From NCBI GenBank assembly GCA_016703535.1, contig JADJBV010000001.1, positions 1,426,001 to 1,490,000 on the forward strand: DNA of 64,000 nucleotides, read 5' to 3'. The notes beneath the pieces were generated by a model. The model searched no databases. It had not been told where the DNA came from and worked only from the letters and a program-made list of their open reading frames with translations. The position numbers and the translations under genes were made by a program. Shown here in pieces: positions 36,587 through 44,991 of the stretch (the first letter of the stretch is position 1; each line of letters starts with the position of its first letter). Origin of the DNA: Deltaproteobacteria bacterium. Lineage in GTDB: Bacteria; Myxococcota; Kuafuiibacteriia; Kuafuiibacteriales; Kuafuiibacteriaceae.

Positions 36587-37963
36587 CTAAGCGATGGTCT
36601 TTTGTTTGGCCAAGAAGTCGATGACGTCGATCTTGGTCACGATCGCCACCGGCGCCTCGGCTTCGACCACCACCGCCACGTTGCCGCGGTTGAAGATCTC
36701 CATCAGCTGCCGGACGGGCGTGGCCCGGGTGACCCGGCCCTCCAGGGGCTGAATCGCCGCTTCGATCGGCTGGGTCAGGTCCATCCGCTTCTCCAGGATG
36801 GCCGTCAGGAGATCGACCTCGTCGATCATGCCGACACCGTGACCGCGTTCGTCCACCACCGGCAGCTGGGAGTAGCCGCCCTTCTTCATCCGATCGATCA
36901 CCACCTGGGCCGGCTCTTTTTTGCCAGCGGTCACCACCGACTTGGTCGTCCCGATCAGCTCGCCGACGGTCCCCATGGCGTCGATGGCCGGCTCGAGGAA
37001 GCCGTTGTCCTTCATCCACTCGTCGCTGAAGTATTTGGTGATGTAGCGGGTGCCCGAGTCCGGCAACACCACCACCACCATCTTGCCTGGCCCGAGCTCC
37101 TTGGCGACCTGCATCGCCACCGCCACCGCCGAACCCGAGGATCCGCCGGAGAAGAGGCCCTCTTCACGGGTCATGCGGCGCGCGACCTGGAAGGAGATTC
37201 GGTCGTCCACCTGGCGGACCTCGTCGACCACCGAAAAGTCCATGGCCTTGCACAGTCGATCTTCACCGATGCCCTCGACCTTGTAGACGTGGGGCGTGCT
37301 CATCTTGCCGGTCTCGAAGAGGCCCTTGTAGATGGAGCCGATGGCGTCGACCGCGATGGTCCTGACGCTGGGCTTCTTCTCCTTGAGGTACTTGCCGGCG
37401 CCGCTCATGGTGCCGCCGGTGCCGATGCCGGCCACGAAGGCGTCGATCTGGCCTTCGGTCTGGCGCCAGATCTCGGGGCCGGTCGAGAGGTAGTGGGCCT
37501 CGATGTTGTCCGGGTTGTCGTATTGGTTGATGTAGAAGGCTCCCGGCGTCTCCCGGGCGATCCGCTTGGCGGTCTCGTAGTAGCTCTCGGGGCTCTCGGC
37601 GGGCACGTTGGTCGGCGTCACCACCACCTCGGCGCCGAAGGCCTTCAGCATGTTGATCTTCTCCAGCGACATCTTGTCCGGGATGGTGAAGATGCAGCGG
37701 TAACCTTTGACCGCCGCCGCCATGGCCACGCCCAGGCCGGTGTTGCCCGAGGTGTTCTCGACGATGATCCCGCCCGGCTTGAGGCGGCCATCTTTTTCGG
37801 CCTTTTCGATGATGTGCAGCGCCATGCGATCTTTGATCGATCCGGCGGGGTTCATGAACTCGGCCTTGACCAAGATGGTGGCCGCGTCCTTCGGGACGAT
37901 CTTCCGGAGGCGGACCAGCGGGGTCTCGCCGATCGCAGAGAGGATGGACTCGTGGTAGCGCAT
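36587..37963 (-). CDS. cbs: Cystathionine beta-synthase
   Basis: The 458-residue enzyme joins homocysteine and serine to cystathionine in transsulfuration. The PLP-binding lysine lies in NPAGSIKDR (K44), the substrate loop TSGNTG near residue 70 and the phosphate loop GTGGT near 180. The C-terminal 120 residues hold two CBS domains (SQLPVVDERGHGVGMID; EAPVAIVTKIDVIDFL). The CBS tail separates it from plain cysteine synthase. Whether S-adenosylmethionine binds there cannot be read from the sequence. Confidence 0.9.
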   Translation of the reverse strand: MRYHESILSAIGETPLVRLRKIVPKDAATILVKAEFMNPAGSIKDRMALHIIEKAEKDGRLKPGGIIVENTSGNTGLGVAMAAAVKGYRCIFTIPDKMSLEKINMLKAFGAEVVVTPTNVPAESPESYYETAKRIARETPGAFYINQYDNPDNIEAHYLSTGPEIWRQTEGQIDAFVAGIGTGGTMSGAGKYLKEKKPSVRTIAVDAIGSIYKGLFETGKMSTPHVYKVEGIGEDRLCKAMDFSVVDEVRQVDDRISFQVARRMTREEGLFSGGSSGSAVAVAMQVAKELGPGKMVVVVLPDSGTRYITKYFSDEWMKDNGFLEPAIDAMGTVGELIGTTKSVVTAGKKEPAQVVIDRMKKGGYSQLPVVDERGHGVGMIDEVDLLTAILEKRMDLTQPIEAAIQPLEGRVTRATPVRQLMEIFNRGNVAVVVEAEAPVAIVTKIDVIDFLAKQKTIA

Positions 37964-38055
37964 GGGCGGCTGGTTAGAGCCCCCCGCCGGCCTCAGTCAA
38001 TCGGATCTCGCGGTGTGCGCCAGCGTGACGCGCGCCGCCATGGACCGGTGGTGGC

Positions 38056-39159
38056 TCAGGGATAAAGCAACGCGCGCTTGACGATCTGCTGGAAGGGTCG
38101 CGGGTCTTCGACCATCGGGAAGTGGCCGGTCCCGGGGATCACGTGGAGTTCGCTGCCGGGGATCGCGTCGCGGTACATCGCCGGCACCGAGGTCGGGGCG
38201 ATGTCACAAGGCCCGGCGATGATGGTGGTCGGCTTCCGGATGGTGCTGATCTCAGGCATCCAGTCGTACTGGTAGCGCCTCAGATCGACGGTGATGTAGC
38301 GCTTGAAGGTCCGGATCTCGAAGGCCGAAAAGCCCATGTCGATGAAGAGGTGCCGGTTGGCCGGGCACAACCAGTGGGGCCCGACCACCGCCCAATACTC
38401 TCGACCACAACGGGGGATGTTGTTGAGGCAGTTGTTCCAGAGCAGGATCTCTTGCACCAGCTCGTTGTCGGGCGTGCTCAAGCGGGCGTCGATCTCCTCC
38501 AGGAAGCGGGCCTGGAGCTCGACGTTCGGCGGGTATGGGTTGACCAAGACCAAGCGGCTGACCGCGTCCGGGTTCTGAGCGGTGAAGACCGCCGCCACGC
38601 CCGCGCCGTAGCCGTTGCCGATCAGATCCATGGGCCCGGTGCGGCCGGCGAACTGGTTGGCGTAGTTGATCACGTTCTTCACGTCGAGGACGTGGGTGTC
38701 GAAGGTGACCGAAGAGGTCTCGGCACCGACGGCGCCGAAGGAGGACTGCCCCGTGGCCCGCAGATCCGCGTAGATCAGGAGGCGATTGGGAGCTTCGGAC
38801 CCGCCGGGGCCGAGCAAGAAGCGGCTCGGCTCGACCCAATATTCGTAGCCGTGGCCCGGTCCGCTGTTGAGGAAAAGGACCGGCGGCATGGTGGAGGTCA
38901 TGCTGCCTTTGATCTGCATCCACATCCGCAGGCCTTCGACGCGCTCGATGCCCTGGAGCAACGTCGCCGGATCGGCGAAGCCCGCGTCGGGCGCCGGGTG
39001 GTTGCCGGAGTCCGGGACGCCGGAGTCGACGCCGGTGTCGGAGGTGACGCCGCCGTCGAAGCCCGTGTCGGTGCTGCCGCCGCTGTCGGGGCTGGTGGTC
39101 TCGCCGCCGCAAGCGGAAAGCAGGCAACAGAGGCCCAACCCAGTGAGGTGCACTCGCAT
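38056..39159 (-). CDS. Lipoprotein with alpha/beta-hydrolase fold lacking the nucleophile
   Basis: The 367-residue protein starts at ATG 39159 (MRVHLTGLGLCCLLSACGG), with a lipobox ending at Cys 17; the longer upstream frame has no sense as a signal peptide. An Asp/Gly/Ser/Thr linker follows (residues 20-50), then a hydrolase-like domain: LFLNSGPGHGYEYWVEP, then LIGNGYGAG where the usual GxSxG nucleophile serine is glycine, then acid and His candidates in GPCDIAP and GTGHFP. It looks like an inactive or altered hydrolase in the outer membrane. Confidence 0.75.
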   Translation of the reverse strand: MRVHLTGLGLCCLLSACGGETTSPDSGGSTDTGFDGGVTSDTGVDSGVPDSGNHPAPDAGFADPATLLQGIERVEGLRMWMQIKGSMTSTMPPVLFLNSGPGHGYEYWVEPSRFLLGPGGSEAPNRLLIYADLRATGQSSFGAVGAETSSVTFDTHVLDVKNVINYANQFAGRTGPMDLIGNGYGAGVAAVFTAQNPDAVSRLVLVNPYPPNVELQARFLEEIDARLSTPDNELVQEILLWNNCLNNIPRCGREYWAVVGPHWLCPANRHLFIDMGFSAFEIRTFKRYITVDLRRYQYDWMPEISTIRKPTTIIAGPCDIAPTSVPAMYRDAIPGSELHVIPGTGHFPMVEDPRPFQQIVKRALLYP

Positions 39160-39235
39160 CTTGAGTGGCTTATACGGACGGCCGATCTGGCTTGGCAAAC
39201 AGGATCTTGGCCGAGCGCCGAAGCGATCGGGGGCG

Positions 39236-40234
39236 TTAAAGAACTGACGCGGGTTGGGCGATGGGGCGGGCCGGGCGAGCCCGGGTGGATTGGGCCTTGG
39301 TCCGCCGGGCCAGAGGTTCTTGCAGGTGCCGATAACGGGGCGGCAAGAGGACACTTCCGGCGGGGGTGCTCAGGGTCGTCCCGTTCCAGGCCGGCGAAAG
39401 TTCGGCCTTCTCCGCTTCACCCAAGCTGAGGGTCCGGGGCTCGCCGAAGGTCCGGGGGAAGGTCACGATCCACCAGCCGGCGTTGCACTCCAGGCTCCCT
39501 TGGGCTCGGCGTTTGATGCCCGGGATCCGGTCGGCGAAGACCATCAGCGGCCCGACGTCGCCTTCGGCCACTGGATCGGTCGGCAGCTCTCGGGCCGCGT
39601 CCATGACACCGAGCGTGAGGTCGTAGGCCACGGTCAGGCCGTAACGCGCCGCCCGCAGCGCCCACCGGAGGGCCAAGGTGGTGCCCAACAGGATGATCAC
39701 GTTGACGATGATCGCGACCACCGGGGCGAAGATCGCCAGGGCCACCAAGCCCACCGTGACGATGGCCTTCACCGCTTGAAAGATCGCGTCGACGAAGGGC
39801 ACCGGCGTCACCCAGATCAACAGATCGAAGGCGGTGCGCAGGACGATCATCGACAACACCCCGAGGACCGAGGCGGTCACGATCAAGAGGGCGGTGCCGA
39901 GGCCGGCTTCCATCGTCACGCCGTTCGGGTGGGCCGAGGGCCACACCAACAGGCCGGTGACGATCACGCCGAGCAAGGACTCGAAGAGCCCGGCGGCTTC
40001 GGCGAAAGGTTTGCTGAGCTTGGCGCTGCGGCCGACGTGGAGCAACACACCGACGCCGAGGAAGGCGAAGGCGGCCGCCGGGTGAAAGAAGGGTTCGAGG
40101 CCTGGGACGGGCGGGACAGCGCCGAAGAAGACGGCGAGCCCGAAGAGGGCGATGGCCAAAGCCGGGTTCAGGCCGACCGGACCGGCCATGGCGAGGGGCG
40201 TCACGCAGAGAGTGTTAGGAACGCCCGCCAGCAT
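39236..40234 (-). CDS. Polytopic membrane protein of unknown function
   Basis: The 332-residue protein has about five to six membrane segments in the first 200 residues (ALAIALFGLAVFFGAV; AAFAFLGVGVLLHVG; LLGVIVTGLLVWP; AIFAPVVAIIVNVIILLGTT) and a soluble C-terminal half (CNAGWWIVTFPRTFGEPRT). No transporter motif was recognised. The start is uncertain: ATG 40234 or the later MAGPVGLNP at 40189. Confidence 0.6.
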   Translation of the reverse strand: MLAGVPNTLCVTPLAMAGPVGLNPALAIALFGLAVFFGAVPPVPGLEPFFHPAAAFAFLGVGVLLHVGRSAKLSKPFAEAAGLFESLLGVIVTGLLVWPSAHPNGVTMEAGLGTALLIVTASVLGVLSMIVLRTAFDLLIWVTPVPFVDAIFQAVKAIVTVGLVALAIFAPVVAIIVNVIILLGTTLALRWALRAARYGLTVAYDLTLGVMDAARELPTDPVAEGDVGPLMVFADRIPGIKRRAQGSLECNAGWWIVTFPRTFGEPRTLSLGEAEKAELSPAWNGTTLSTPAGSVLLPPRYRHLQEPLARRTKAQSTRARPARPIAQPASVL

Positions 40235-40235
40235 G

Positions 40236-41456
40236 TCAAAGCCCGAGGTCTACCCCCCCGTTCTTGAGGGCCAAAAGCAGGGTCCGCTCCGACACCCCAA
40301 GGCTCTGAGCGGCCCGCCCCAAGTGCCCCTGGTGTTGTTCGACCACGCCCGCCAACAGCGCGCTCCACAACTCCAACTCCTGAGGGTTGTTCGGCGGGTG
40401 AGGGAAGGTCAGGACCCGGCCCACCAAGAGCTCTAGGTCCTTCAGATTCCGAGGAAAACGTTGGGCTTCGAGGAAGGCCCGCACCCCGGTGCCGACCCGG
40501 ATCGGCGCCCGGCAATGGCGGGTGAGGAGCGCGTCGAAGAGGTAGGGGAGGTCGGCCCGGCGTTCGTCGAGTCCGGCCACTGAAAGTCGGATCGCGCCGA
40601 CCTCGCCCAACAAACCCGGGTCGAGGTGGGCCAGGGGTTTGGTGGTGGCGGTCACCAACACGACGTCGATGCGCCGCACCTTCGGATCACCTTCGCGCTC
40701 CACCTCTCCTTGCCGGAGGGCCCGGGTGAGGCGAGCGGCGACCGGCTCGGGGAGGAGCTCCACGTCCTCGAGGTACAGGGTGCCAGCGGCGGCCAACTCG
40801 AGCAGCCCCGCCTCTTGTTCGCGGCCGAAGAGGATCCGACCCAGGCTGGTCGGCGGCGCGATCCCGGCGGCCAAGGTGCGGAGCGGCCCCGTGCGGCCAC
40901 TGAGCTCATGGATCAGGTGCGCCAGGGCCCCTTTGCCGCTGCCGATGGGGCCTTCGAGCAACACCGGGCTGCTGGACGGCGCGATCCTCCGGATCAGGCG
41001 GAACAGGGCTTTGGAGCGGGTGGCGACGGCGCTGAGGCCCCCCAAGATCTCAACCTCACCCGGCGGCGTCAGGTGGGGATCGGTCTCGATCTCGGAGGCG
41101 GCGGCTTCATCCCGGGCCACCGCGCGAACGACGGTCTGCCCGACCCGGAAGATCTCTCCGTTCGACACGAACCCGGCGCGGATCCGATCTTCGCCGACCA
41201 AGAAGCTCCCGTTGGTGGAGTCGAGATCTCGAACGCGAAGACCATGGGCCAGAGGATCGAGCTCGGCGTGGTAGCGCGAAACGGTGTCATCCGAGAGCAC
41301 CAGCGAGGCTGAGGGCGCGGCACCGATCAAAGCGGGCGCGTCTCGAAGTTCGGCGGTCTTGCCCCGATCCGGCCCGTCGATCACCTGGAGCGACCACCGG
41401 CGGCGCAGCAGCTCCTGGGTGACCGGGTCGGTGAAGTAGAGGATCGGCTCGGCCAC
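40236..41456 (-). CDS. FHA domain / AAA+ protein lacking the GAFTGA loop
   Basis: The 406-residue protein starts at GTG 41456; a longer frame would run through the terminator at 41476-41507 and is rejected. The FHA domain (residues 20-110; SRYHAELDP, DLDSTNGSFLVGEDRI) binds phosphothreonine proteins. The AAA+ part has Walker A GPIGSGKG and a Walker B-like LYLEDVELL, but the stretch holding GAFTGA in sigma-54 activators is missing (LFGREQEAGLLELAAAG). The C-terminus is Fis-like (LGRAAQSLGVSERTLLLAL). It probably cannot activate sigma-54 in the usual way. Confidence 0.85.
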   Translation of the reverse strand: MAEPILYFTDPVTQELLRRRWSLQVIDGPDRGKTAELRDAPALIGAAPSASLVLSDDTVSRYHAELDPLAHGLRVRDLDSTNGSFLVGEDRIRAGFVSNGEIFRVGQTVVRAVARDEAAASEIETDPHLTPPGEVEILGGLSAVATRSKALFRLIRRIAPSSSPVLLEGPIGSGKGALAHLIHELSGRTGPLRTLAAGIAPPTSLGRILFGREQEAGLLELAAAGTLYLEDVELLPEPVAARLTRALRQGEVEREGDPKVRRIDVVLVTATTKPLAHLDPGLLGEVGAIRLSVAGLDERRADLPYLFDALLTRHCRAPIRVGTGVRAFLEAQRFPRNLKDLELLVGRVLTFPHPPNNPQELELWSALLAGVVEQHQGHLGRAAQSLGVSERTLLLALKNGGVDLGL

Positions 41457-41475
41457 GGGCCTGGCGATGGTGTAC

Positions 41476-41507
41476 AAAAAAAAAGAAGGGCGCCAGCGGC
41501 GCCCTTC
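41476..41507 (-). terminator. Rho-independent terminator between subtilase and FHA genes
   Basis: On the minus strand a 10-bp perfect stem (GAAGGGCGCC with its complement, loop of three) is followed by nine T residues. It stops the subtilase transcript and sits just upstream of the FHA gene start, so the FHA gene needs its own promoter or read-through. Confidence 0.9.
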
Positions 41508-41700
41508 GGTACCGTCCACCGAGGTGGTCCGGTCGATGATCCCTTGCGGTAATCTTCGGTCGCTTCGCGACTATGTTTGCTCTCGTTTGCTCTCGGGTTC
41601 ATTCCCGATGCCGCCCGACGTCTCGGTCGGCCTATGTAACGTCACTATGGCAGAGCCGTGGCGAGCGCAGCAACTGGGCCATTGTAGGTAAATTTTGCGT
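41508..41700. other. Spacer between subtilase stop and terminator
   Basis: These 193 bases contain no gene that can be supported. The sequence has a less GC-rich patch at its right end (AGGTAAATTTTGCG, about 41686) and no other repeat. Confidence 0.4.
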
Positions 41701-43449
41701 TCAACGTTTGGCCGAGACCCGAGCGATCAACGAGGCCAAGAACATCAACGCGCCCGCATTCACCAGCAACCACAGGCGATCCAGCCACCCCGCCATCCCC
41801 GGCACGCCCAGGATGTCCGCCGGCATGCCGTAGGCCGATGCGCCCAAATGGATCGCCCAACCGACCGATAAACCGATGAGCAGGCCTCGGAGGTTGCGGA
41901 AGTGGAGCAACGCCACGCTCAAGGCGAGCATCGGCAACACCGACATCACCACCAAAGAGCCGTGGCCGCCCGCACCGAAGAGGTAGAGGTCCCACGACGG
42001 CAGCGGCTGGCCCAACATCTGGAAAGGCCCACCCAAGGCGCTCACGAACGGCACCCCCGCGCCGGCGATGATCACCGCAGCGCCGGTCAACGCTTTGAAA
42101 GGCAACTTGTCGCGCCAGCGGATCAACATCGCCACCATTGCGAAGATCGCCGCGAAGAAGCGGAACCAGCCGGAGTTCATCGCCGAGGCCAGCTCCACCG
42201 CGCGGCCCGCGTGGAGCACGCCGTAACCGTACCGTTCGTCCCAAGCTTCGGTGCCGTGGGGCACGGCGCTGCTCTTCAAGACCGCCTCGACCTGATCGGG
42301 GTTGGTGACGCCGGTGCCCATGATCAAAGCGGCGACGCCAGCGACGTGGGGCGTGGCCATCGAGGTGCCTTGGAAGGCCAAGTAGAGGTTGGTGGCGGCG
42401 ACCCGGTTGGGCTCGATGGTGTTCTGCAGGATCGCGCCTTGATCGCCGCCCTCTTGTTTGTCACCGCCGGGGGCGGCGATGGCCAACTCTTTGCCCCAGC
42501 TCGAGTAGTAGGCGAGTTTGCCGCTGGGCCCCACCGAACTCACCGCAAAGGCGCCGGGATAAGCGGCGGGGAACTCGACCTTGCCGCGGCTGCCGTTGCC
42601 GGCGGCGCAGATCACTACCACACCCTTCTTTCGGGCGTAGGCGACGGCGCTCTCCATGATCTGGCTGCGCATCCCGCCGCCCAGGGACATGTTGATCACC
42701 TGGGCGCCTTCATCGGCGGCGAAGCGGATGGCGTCGGCGATGTCACCGGCGGTGCCCGAACCCGAGGCCGACAACACCTTGAGGGGCATGATCTTGGCCT
42801 TGGGCGCGATGCCGGCTACGCCGACCTTGTTGTTGGTGGTCTGGGCGATGGTGCCCGCCACGTGGGTGCCGTGGCCGTGGTCATCGTTCGGGTGATCGGT
42901 GTCGTGGATGAAGTCGTAGCCGGTGACGAACTCAGTGCCGCTCAGATCTTCGACCCGGCGAAAGCGCTTGTAGTCTTCGAAGGCGACGCCGGTGTCGATC
43001 ACCGCCACCACCACCCCTTGGCCTTGAGACTTCTGCCAGGCCGACTCCACGTCGATCATCTTGAAGGACCACTGGGATGGGTAGAGCGGGTCGTTGGGTT
43101 TGGTGTCGCCCGGCGCCGGCGGAGTGGGCGGGCTGGGGGTCGGATCTTCGTTGTCCGGGATGCTGAAGTAGAAGTTGGGCTCGGCGTGTTCGACGCGGGG
43201 GTCCTGGTTCAGGATCGCCAGGATCTCTCGAACCTCAAGTTGAGCGACCTGGGTCAGGTAAAATTGTTCGTCGGCCGAGTGAATGCTGTTGAGCACCAAA
43301 CGATGCCCGATCTTCTGTTCCAGATCGGCCCGGGCCTCGTCGGAGGTGCCGTCGACCAGGTCGACCAGCAGCTCCTCGGTCACCGGCCCGCCCGGTTCGA
43401 CGAAGTAGGACTGGGAGAGGAGGGCCGAGAGGAGGAGGGTGCTGATCAT
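41701..43449 (-). CDS. Membrane-anchored subtilisin-like serine protease
   Basis: The 582-residue protein has a short signal peptide (MISTLLLSALLS), an inhibitor-like pro-region (residues 20-100, EELLVDLVDGTSDEARADLEQ), and an S8 peptidase domain with D in VAVIDTG, H in DHGHGTHVAG and S in GTSMATPHVAG. The last 150 residues hold four to five membrane segments (FAAIFAMVAMLI; LTGAAVIIAGAG; VLPMLALSVALL; LLVNAGALMFLASL). The catalytic domain therefore faces outward, tethered to the inner membrane. Targets unknown. Confidence 0.85.
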   Translation of the reverse strand: MISTLLLSALLSQSYFVEPGGPVTEELLVDLVDGTSDEARADLEQKIGHRLVLNSIHSADEQFYLTQVAQLEVREILAILNQDPRVEHAEPNFYFSIPDNEDPTPSPPTPPAPGDTKPNDPLYPSQWSFKMIDVESAWQKSQGQGVVVAVIDTGVAFEDYKRFRRVEDLSGTEFVTGYDFIHDTDHPNDDHGHGTHVAGTIAQTTNNKVGVAGIAPKAKIMPLKVLSASGSGTAGDIADAIRFAADEGAQVINMSLGGGMRSQIMESAVAYARKKGVVVICAAGNGSRGKVEFPAAYPGAFAVSSVGPSGKLAYYSSWGKELAIAAPGGDKQEGGDQGAILQNTIEPNRVAATNLYLAFQGTSMATPHVAGVAALIMGTGVTNPDQVEAVLKSSAVPHGTEAWDERYGYGVLHAGRAVELASAMNSGWFRFFAAIFAMVAMLIRWRDKLPFKALTGAAVIIAGAGVPFVSALGGPFQMLGQPLPSWDLYLFGAGGHGSLVVMSVLPMLALSVALLHFRNLRGLLIGLSVGWAIHLGASAYGMPADILGVPGMAGWLDRLWLLVNAGALMFLASLIARVSAKR

Positions 43450-43551
43450 CCTGGGGTTCCGAACGGCTAGAACACCTGGGCGATCTGAACTGATCCCGTA
43501 GGTGCCCTGTCCGTTGGGAACAGCATGGCCCCACCGGGCCCGAAGGCGAAA

Positions 43552-44991
43552 TCAGGGTTTTCGCACTTCCAGGGTCCCCAACTTGAGGGGGGCCAAGGTT
43601 GGGCCGATCACCGCCTGATCGCCGACCAGCACCACTTTCATCAGGTGGGGCGCGAGGTAAGCCGAAGAGACCCGCCGGATGTCGGCGACGCTCACCTTGG
43701 CGTACCGTTCGGGCAACTTCTGGAAGTAGTCGAGGGGCAGGTCGTTGACGAAGATCCCCGCCGCCTCGCCAGCGATGGCCCCGTTGGTCTCGAAGTCACC
43801 GGTCAGGGAGCGGATCAGGCTCGACTTGGCGTCGTCGATCTCGGCCTTGCTCGGGGGCTTCTTCTTCATGCCCTCCAGCTCCTTGAAGGTCTCTTTGAGC
43901 CCGGGTGCGGTCGCGTCTTGCCGCAACGCCGACATCGCCACGAAGGCCCCGACCCCTTGCCGGAAGATCGCCTGGGAGCCGGCGCCGTAGGTGTAGCCTT
44001 TGTCTTCCCTCAGGTTGAGGTTGAGGCGAGAGGTGAAGGCCCCGCCGAAGATCACGTTGGCCAAGGTCAAGGGCACCTCATCCGGGTGACCTCGGCCGAA
44101 GATCGGCCGGGCCAAGATGGCCACGGTCTGGGGCGCCGGCGCCTTGTCGATGATGATCACCGACTTTCGAGGTTCGGCCTGTTTGCCGGGGATCGCCGGC
44201 GGCGGTTCGGCGCCGGACTGCCACTGGCCGAAGTGGGTCTCGGCCAGAGCCTTGGCCGCGTCCAGGCCGAGGGCACCCGAGACGATCAAGGCCGCACTTT
44301 TGGGCCCAAAGACCTTCGCGTGTTGAGCCTTCACGTGGTCCAGGGTCAACGCCGAGACGCTGGCCGGGTTGCCGGTGGGCGGGTGGCCCAAGGGGTGATC
44401 GGCGCCGTACAAAATGGCCGGCAGCTCCTCAAAAGCCAGGCCCTGAGGTGAGCTGCGGCGACGCTCCATGGCGGCCAGGGTCTGGGCCTTGACCCGCTCG
44501 AAGTCGGCGGCTTGCATCCGGGGTCGCATCGCCGTCAGGGCCAACAGGCCCAACATCGGATCCGCGTTCCGCGATAGGCCCGAGATCGAAAGCGCGCCGC
44601 TGTCCCGATCGCTGGCGGCGCCGAAGCCCGCCCCCAGATCCGCCAAACGATCGGCCAAGGCCAGGGCGTCCAGGTCCCCCGCGCCTTCGTCGAGCATCGC
44701 GTAGGTCAAGGAGGTCAGCCCCGCTTGGCCTGGCGGATCCACGGCGGCTCCGCCCTTGATCACCAAGGAGAAGGAGACCAGGGGCAGGGCCTGATTTTCG
44801 GCGACCAACAAGGTGAGGCCGTTGCTCAAGGTGGCCTTCTGGAAGGTCGGCAAGGCCGGCTCCCGGGGCGCTCCAGGCTTGGGGCGGGCCGCACGCCACC
44901 CCTCTTCTTTGGGGACGGTGAAGGTCTCGGCCCAGGCAGGGCTGGCGGTGAAGACGCCGAACAACAAGAGGGTAGAGAGGGTGCGGCTCAT
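43552..44991 (-). CDS. M16-family protein, non-catalytic partner subunit
   Basis: The 479-residue protein has a signal peptide (MSRTLSTLLLFGVFTASPAWA) and the M16 two-domain fold, but lacks HxxEH: the matching place reads LTYAMLDEGAGD. Such proteins pair with a catalytic M16 subunit. The RGxY-type second-domain motifs remain (FGGAFTSRLNLNLREDKGYTYG). Its start overlaps the stop of the catalytic gene as ATGA. Confidence 0.85.
   Translation of the reverse strand: MSRTLSTLLLFGVFTASPAWAETFTVPKEEGWRAARPKPGAPREPALPTFQKATLSNGLTLLVAENQALPLVSFSLVIKGGAAVDPPGQAGLTSLTYAMLDEGAGDLDALALADRLADLGAGFGAASDRDSGALSISGLSRNADPMLGLLALTAMRPRMQAADFERVKAQTLAAMERRRSSPQGLAFEELPAILYGADHPLGHPPTGNPASVSALTLDHVKAQHAKVFGPKSAALIVSGALGLDAAKALAETHFGQWQSGAEPPPAIPGKQAEPRKSVIIIDKAPAPQTVAILARPIFGRGHPDEVPLTLANVIFGGAFTSRLNLNLREDKGYTYGAGSQAIFRQGVGAFVAMSALRQDATAPGLKETFKELEGMKKKPPSKAEIDDAKSSLIRSLTGDFETNGAIAGEAAGIFVNDLPLDYFQKLPERYAKVSVADIRRVSSAYLAPHLMKVVLVGDQAVIGPTLAPLKLGTLEVRKP

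Noticed and set aside
41457..41519. Extended N-terminus of the FHA/AAA+ protein
   Set aside because: These codons run through a clear intrinsic terminator on the same strand.
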